Position numbers and translations under genes: made by a program
In this document: positions 62,133 to 64,000 of the stretch, one piece after another
Numbering within the stretch: position 1 is the stretch's first letter
How the letters are laid out: every line of letters starts with the position of its first letter
Notes under the pieces: generated by a model
Told to the model about the DNA's origin: nothing
The model's input: the letters and a program-made list of their open reading frames with translations, nothing else
Database searches by the model: none
Assembly: GCF_001507665.1 (NCBI RefSeq)
Contig: NZ_CP013910.1
Location: 1,921,501 to 1,985,500, forward strand
DNA: 64,000 nucleotides
Direction: 5' to 3'
From: Deinococcus actinosclerus
GTDB taxonomy: Bacteria > Deinococcota > Deinococci > Deinococcales > Deinococcaceae

Positions 62133-63209
62133 TCAGGGGGCGACGCGCCGCTCAATGCGGTCGCCCAGCCCGGTCAGGACCTCGTATTCGATGGTGTCCC
62201 CCCAGGCGGCGACGTCGGTGACGGTCAGCCCCTGCTGCTGCCAGAGGGTGACGGGATCGCCCACCTGCACGGTCAGGCCGGTGACGTCCACCATGAGCTG
62301 ATCCATGCAGATGCGGCCCAGGACGGGGCGGCGCTGGCCCGCGACGAGGACCTGGGCGCGGCCAGTGGCGTTGCGGGGGTACCCGTCGGCGTAACCGATG
62401 CCGACCGTGGCGACCTGCGTGTCCCGCTGGGCGCGCCACAGGCCGTTATAGCTGACGGTCTCGCCGGTGTGGGCGGTGTGGAGGTGCGTGACCTGCGCGG
62501 TGAGGGTCATGACCGGGCGCAGGGGGAGCACGTCGCGCAGGTGTGTGGGGGCGAAGCCGTAGGAGGCGAGGCCGGGCCGGGCGAGGCGCATGCCGGGCAG
62601 CGCCCCGAAGGACAGGATGCCGCCGCCGTTGGAAGCGTGGGCCAGCAGGGGCTCGGGCGTGGCGGGCAGGGCGTCCAGCACGGTCTGGAAGCGGCGCAGC
62701 TGTTCGTGCGCAAAGCTCAGGTCGGGTTCGTCGGCGGTGGCGAAGTGGGTGTACGCGCCTTCCAGCAGGCCACGTTCCGCGAGGCGGGTGCCGACCCGGA
62801 TGGCCTCCTCGGGGCGGGCGCCCAGGCGGTTCATGCCGGTGTCCACCTTCAGGTGCGCGCGGGCGTGGGCGGGCAGGGCGTCGGCCTCGGCCAGCGAGGC
62901 GACGGGCAGCCGGACGCCCAGGTCGGCCAGGACGGGCACCTCGGCGGGGGCAGGGGGTGTGAGGAGCAGCACGGGCCGCCCGGTGTTCAGCGTGGCGACC
63001 TGCGCGGCCTCGCGGGGCGTGGCGACCGCGAGGCCCCACACGTCCGGGTGGCGGGCGGCCAGGGTGACCACCTCGCGCAGCCCGTGCCCGTAGGCGTTGG
63101 CCTTGACGGGCAGCAGCAGCGGCACCCCGGCGCGGCGGGACAGGTGGGTGAGGTTGCCGTGCAGGGCAGCTTCGGAGAGGTGGGCGTGGGCGCGGGCGGC
63201 GAGGGTCAT
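62133..63209 (-). CDS. alr: alanine racemase
   Basis: A 358-residue PLP enzyme interconverting L- and D-alanine for peptidoglycan. The PLP Lys is Lys36 in PVKANAYGHG; the second catalytic base, Tyr, lies in the C-terminal domain segment VSYNGLWRA, and VATVGIGYADGYPRN and GRICMDQLMVDVT are standard signatures. TAGCAT lies eight bases before the ATG on the reverse strand. It diverges from the exported protein at 63291. Complete and typical in length. Confidence 0.96.
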   Translation of the reverse strand: MTLAARAHAHLSEAALHGNLTHLSRRAGVPLLLPVKANAYGHGLREVVTLAARHPDVWGLAVATPREAAQVATLNTGRPVLLLTPPAPAEVPVLADLGVRLPVASLAEADALPAHARAHLKVDTGMNRLGARPEEAIRVGTRLAERGLLEGAYTHFATADEPDLSFAHEQLRRFQTVLDALPATPEPLLAHASNGGGILSFGALPGMRLARPGLASYGFAPTHLRDVLPLRPVMTLTAQVTHLHTAHTGETVSYNGLWRAQRDTQVATVGIGYADGYPRNATGRAQVLVAGQRRPVLGRICMDQLMVDVTGLTVQVGDPVTLWQQQGLTVTDVAAWGDTIEYEVLTGLGDRIERRVAP

Positions 63210-63290
63210 CGCCCGCGATGCTACCCCCAGGGACCGCCCGGTGGGGATCAGGTGTCCAGCCGGGACGGGCCTGTATGCTTTTTCTCAGCG

Positions 63291-64000
63291 ATGCCCAGCT
63301 TACCGATGACTGTCCGTGCCGTTCCCGTCCGCCTCGCTGTCCTGAGTGGCCTGCTGCTGCTCGCCGCGCCCGCCGCCGCGCAGACCGGCGGCACCCTGCC
63401 GCTGGTGTCGGTGGGGGACAAGTGGCCGCAGGCGCAGGAGACCTACGTGATCCGCGTGTCCGCGCAGGACGCCGGCAAACCCCTGGGACTGGAGGTCTAC
63501 TCCCCCACCTTCAACCTCGCGGACTACGTGGATGGCCGCCGCGCCGAGGGGTATTTCGGGGATGAGCTGTACGCGAAGAACGAGCCCTTCGAGACGACCT
63601 TCACGCTGTCCGGCCCCGGCGGCACGGTGCTGGAGCGGCGCTTCAGCCTGAACCGCGAGCACACCTGGGACAGCCTGTTCAGCGGCGGCCTGGGTGCCGG
63701 GACGTACACCCTGAAGGTCACCAGCAGGGGCAACGGGAAGAACTCGTTCGCGCTGCGCGTGGCGGACCCCTTCCGGCTGGAGACGAGCGACTTCAGCGTG
63801 AACGCCCGTTCCACCGACGAGAACGCGCTGCTGGCCGCGCGCGTGAACGTCACCGCCGACTGGGTGGGCAGGACTCTGGGCCTGCTGAACTACGACGTGG
63901 ACGGCGCGCAGGAGGCCGAGATCTGGGCGGTGCAGCCCGGCGGGGCGCGCGTGAACCTCACGCCCAGCGAGAACGGCCGCACGGCCACCGACGCGTTCCG
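63291..64000 (+). CDS. exported protein of unknown function, truncated by the window edge
   Basis: At least 236 codons are open to the right edge. A signal peptide is clear (VRLAVLSGLLLLAAPAAAQ), and the mature part starts with a beta-rich domain (SVGDKWPQAQETYVIRVSAQD, GLEVYSPTFNLADYVDG) followed by Ig-like strands (TFTLSGPGGTVLERRFS, AGTYTLKVTSRG) and a second module from about residue 165. It looks like the start of a large surface protein of repeated beta modules. TATGCT (63274-63279) precedes the ATG at 63291 by eleven bases; an ATG at 63306 is the alternative start. Confidence 0.7.
   Translation, partial: MPSLPMTVRAVPVRLAVLSGLLLLAAPAAAQTGGTLPLVSVGDKWPQAQETYVIRVSAQDAGKPLGLEVYSPTFNLADYVDGRRAEGYFGDELYAKNEPFETTFTLSGPGGTVLERRFSLNREHTWDSLFSGGLGAGTYTLKVTSRGNGKNSFALRVADPFRLETSDFSVNARSTDENALLAARVNVTADWVGRTLGLLNYDVDGAQEAEIWAVQPGGARVNLTPSENGRTATDAF

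Overview
The window is about 64 kb of very GC-rich, densely coded bacterial chromosome. I infer Deinococcus or a close relative. Four things point there: the housekeeping cluster rpsB-tsf-pyrH-frr-cdsA-dxr-rseP; a homocitrate synthase of the bacterial alpha-aminoadipate lysine route; an HspR regulator; and many start codons preceded at 6-8 bases by a TANNNT box, the leaderless-mRNA arrangement known from Deinococcus. The species cannot be fixed from the window alone. There is no rRNA, no CRISPR array and no prophage.

Layout. 1-6.5 kb: the first codons of an ABC-F ATPase running off the left edge, a small membrane protein, trhO, a DUF305 protein, a DUF402-purN-M20 peptidase operon, an HspR-like regulator whose MerR domain is duplicated in tandem, and a PP1/PP2A-type phosphatase. 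6.7-13.4 kb: a BMP-type ABC importer (ATPase, two permeases, binding protein) interrupted by an oppositely oriented msrP-msrQ methionine sulfoxide repair operon. 13.4-20 kb: MBL hydrolase, AhpD-like protein, secreted protein, a beta-oxidation-like group (thiolase, YciI, a small unknown protein, 3-hydroxybutyryl-CoA dehydrogenase), a MazG-like protein and ffh. 20.0-22.3 kb: tRNA-Lys(UUU) followed by a solitary tyrosine integrase flanked on both sides by short direct repeats. 22.4-29.5 kb: thioesterase, aat and three small coupled ORFs; recF with a dciA-like gene carrying a four-cysteine motif; moaB; a DEAD-box helicase.

29.6-40.9 kb: a secreted protein whose 3' end was hit by an IS4-type insertion sequence (1204 bp, 9-bp target duplication), secA, a lipoprotein, an amidohydrolase, a MATE exporter, homocitrate synthase, a PhzF-like protein and rlmN. 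40.9-49.3 kb: one tightly packed envelope operon (TPR protein, double-SPOR protein, Rex redox repressor, lipoprotein, giant Ig-like lipoprotein). The last gene is frameshifted at a run of six C. A second Ig-like lipoprotein converges on it. 51.5-55.1 kb: a barnase/barstar pair, a DUF3445 protein, uppP and an APH-type kinase. 55.2-62.1 kb: the translation / lipid / isoprenoid cluster, then alr and the start of an unknown exported protein.

The most unusual items are the tandem HspR, the homopolymer frameshift in the giant surface lipoprotein, a three-copy intergenic repeat family of about 90-110 bp, the integrase with its repeats beside tRNA-Lys, the Rex repressor inside an envelope operon, and a possible leader peptide ending on the phosphatase start codon. 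I did not find a clear-cut new defence or mobile system.
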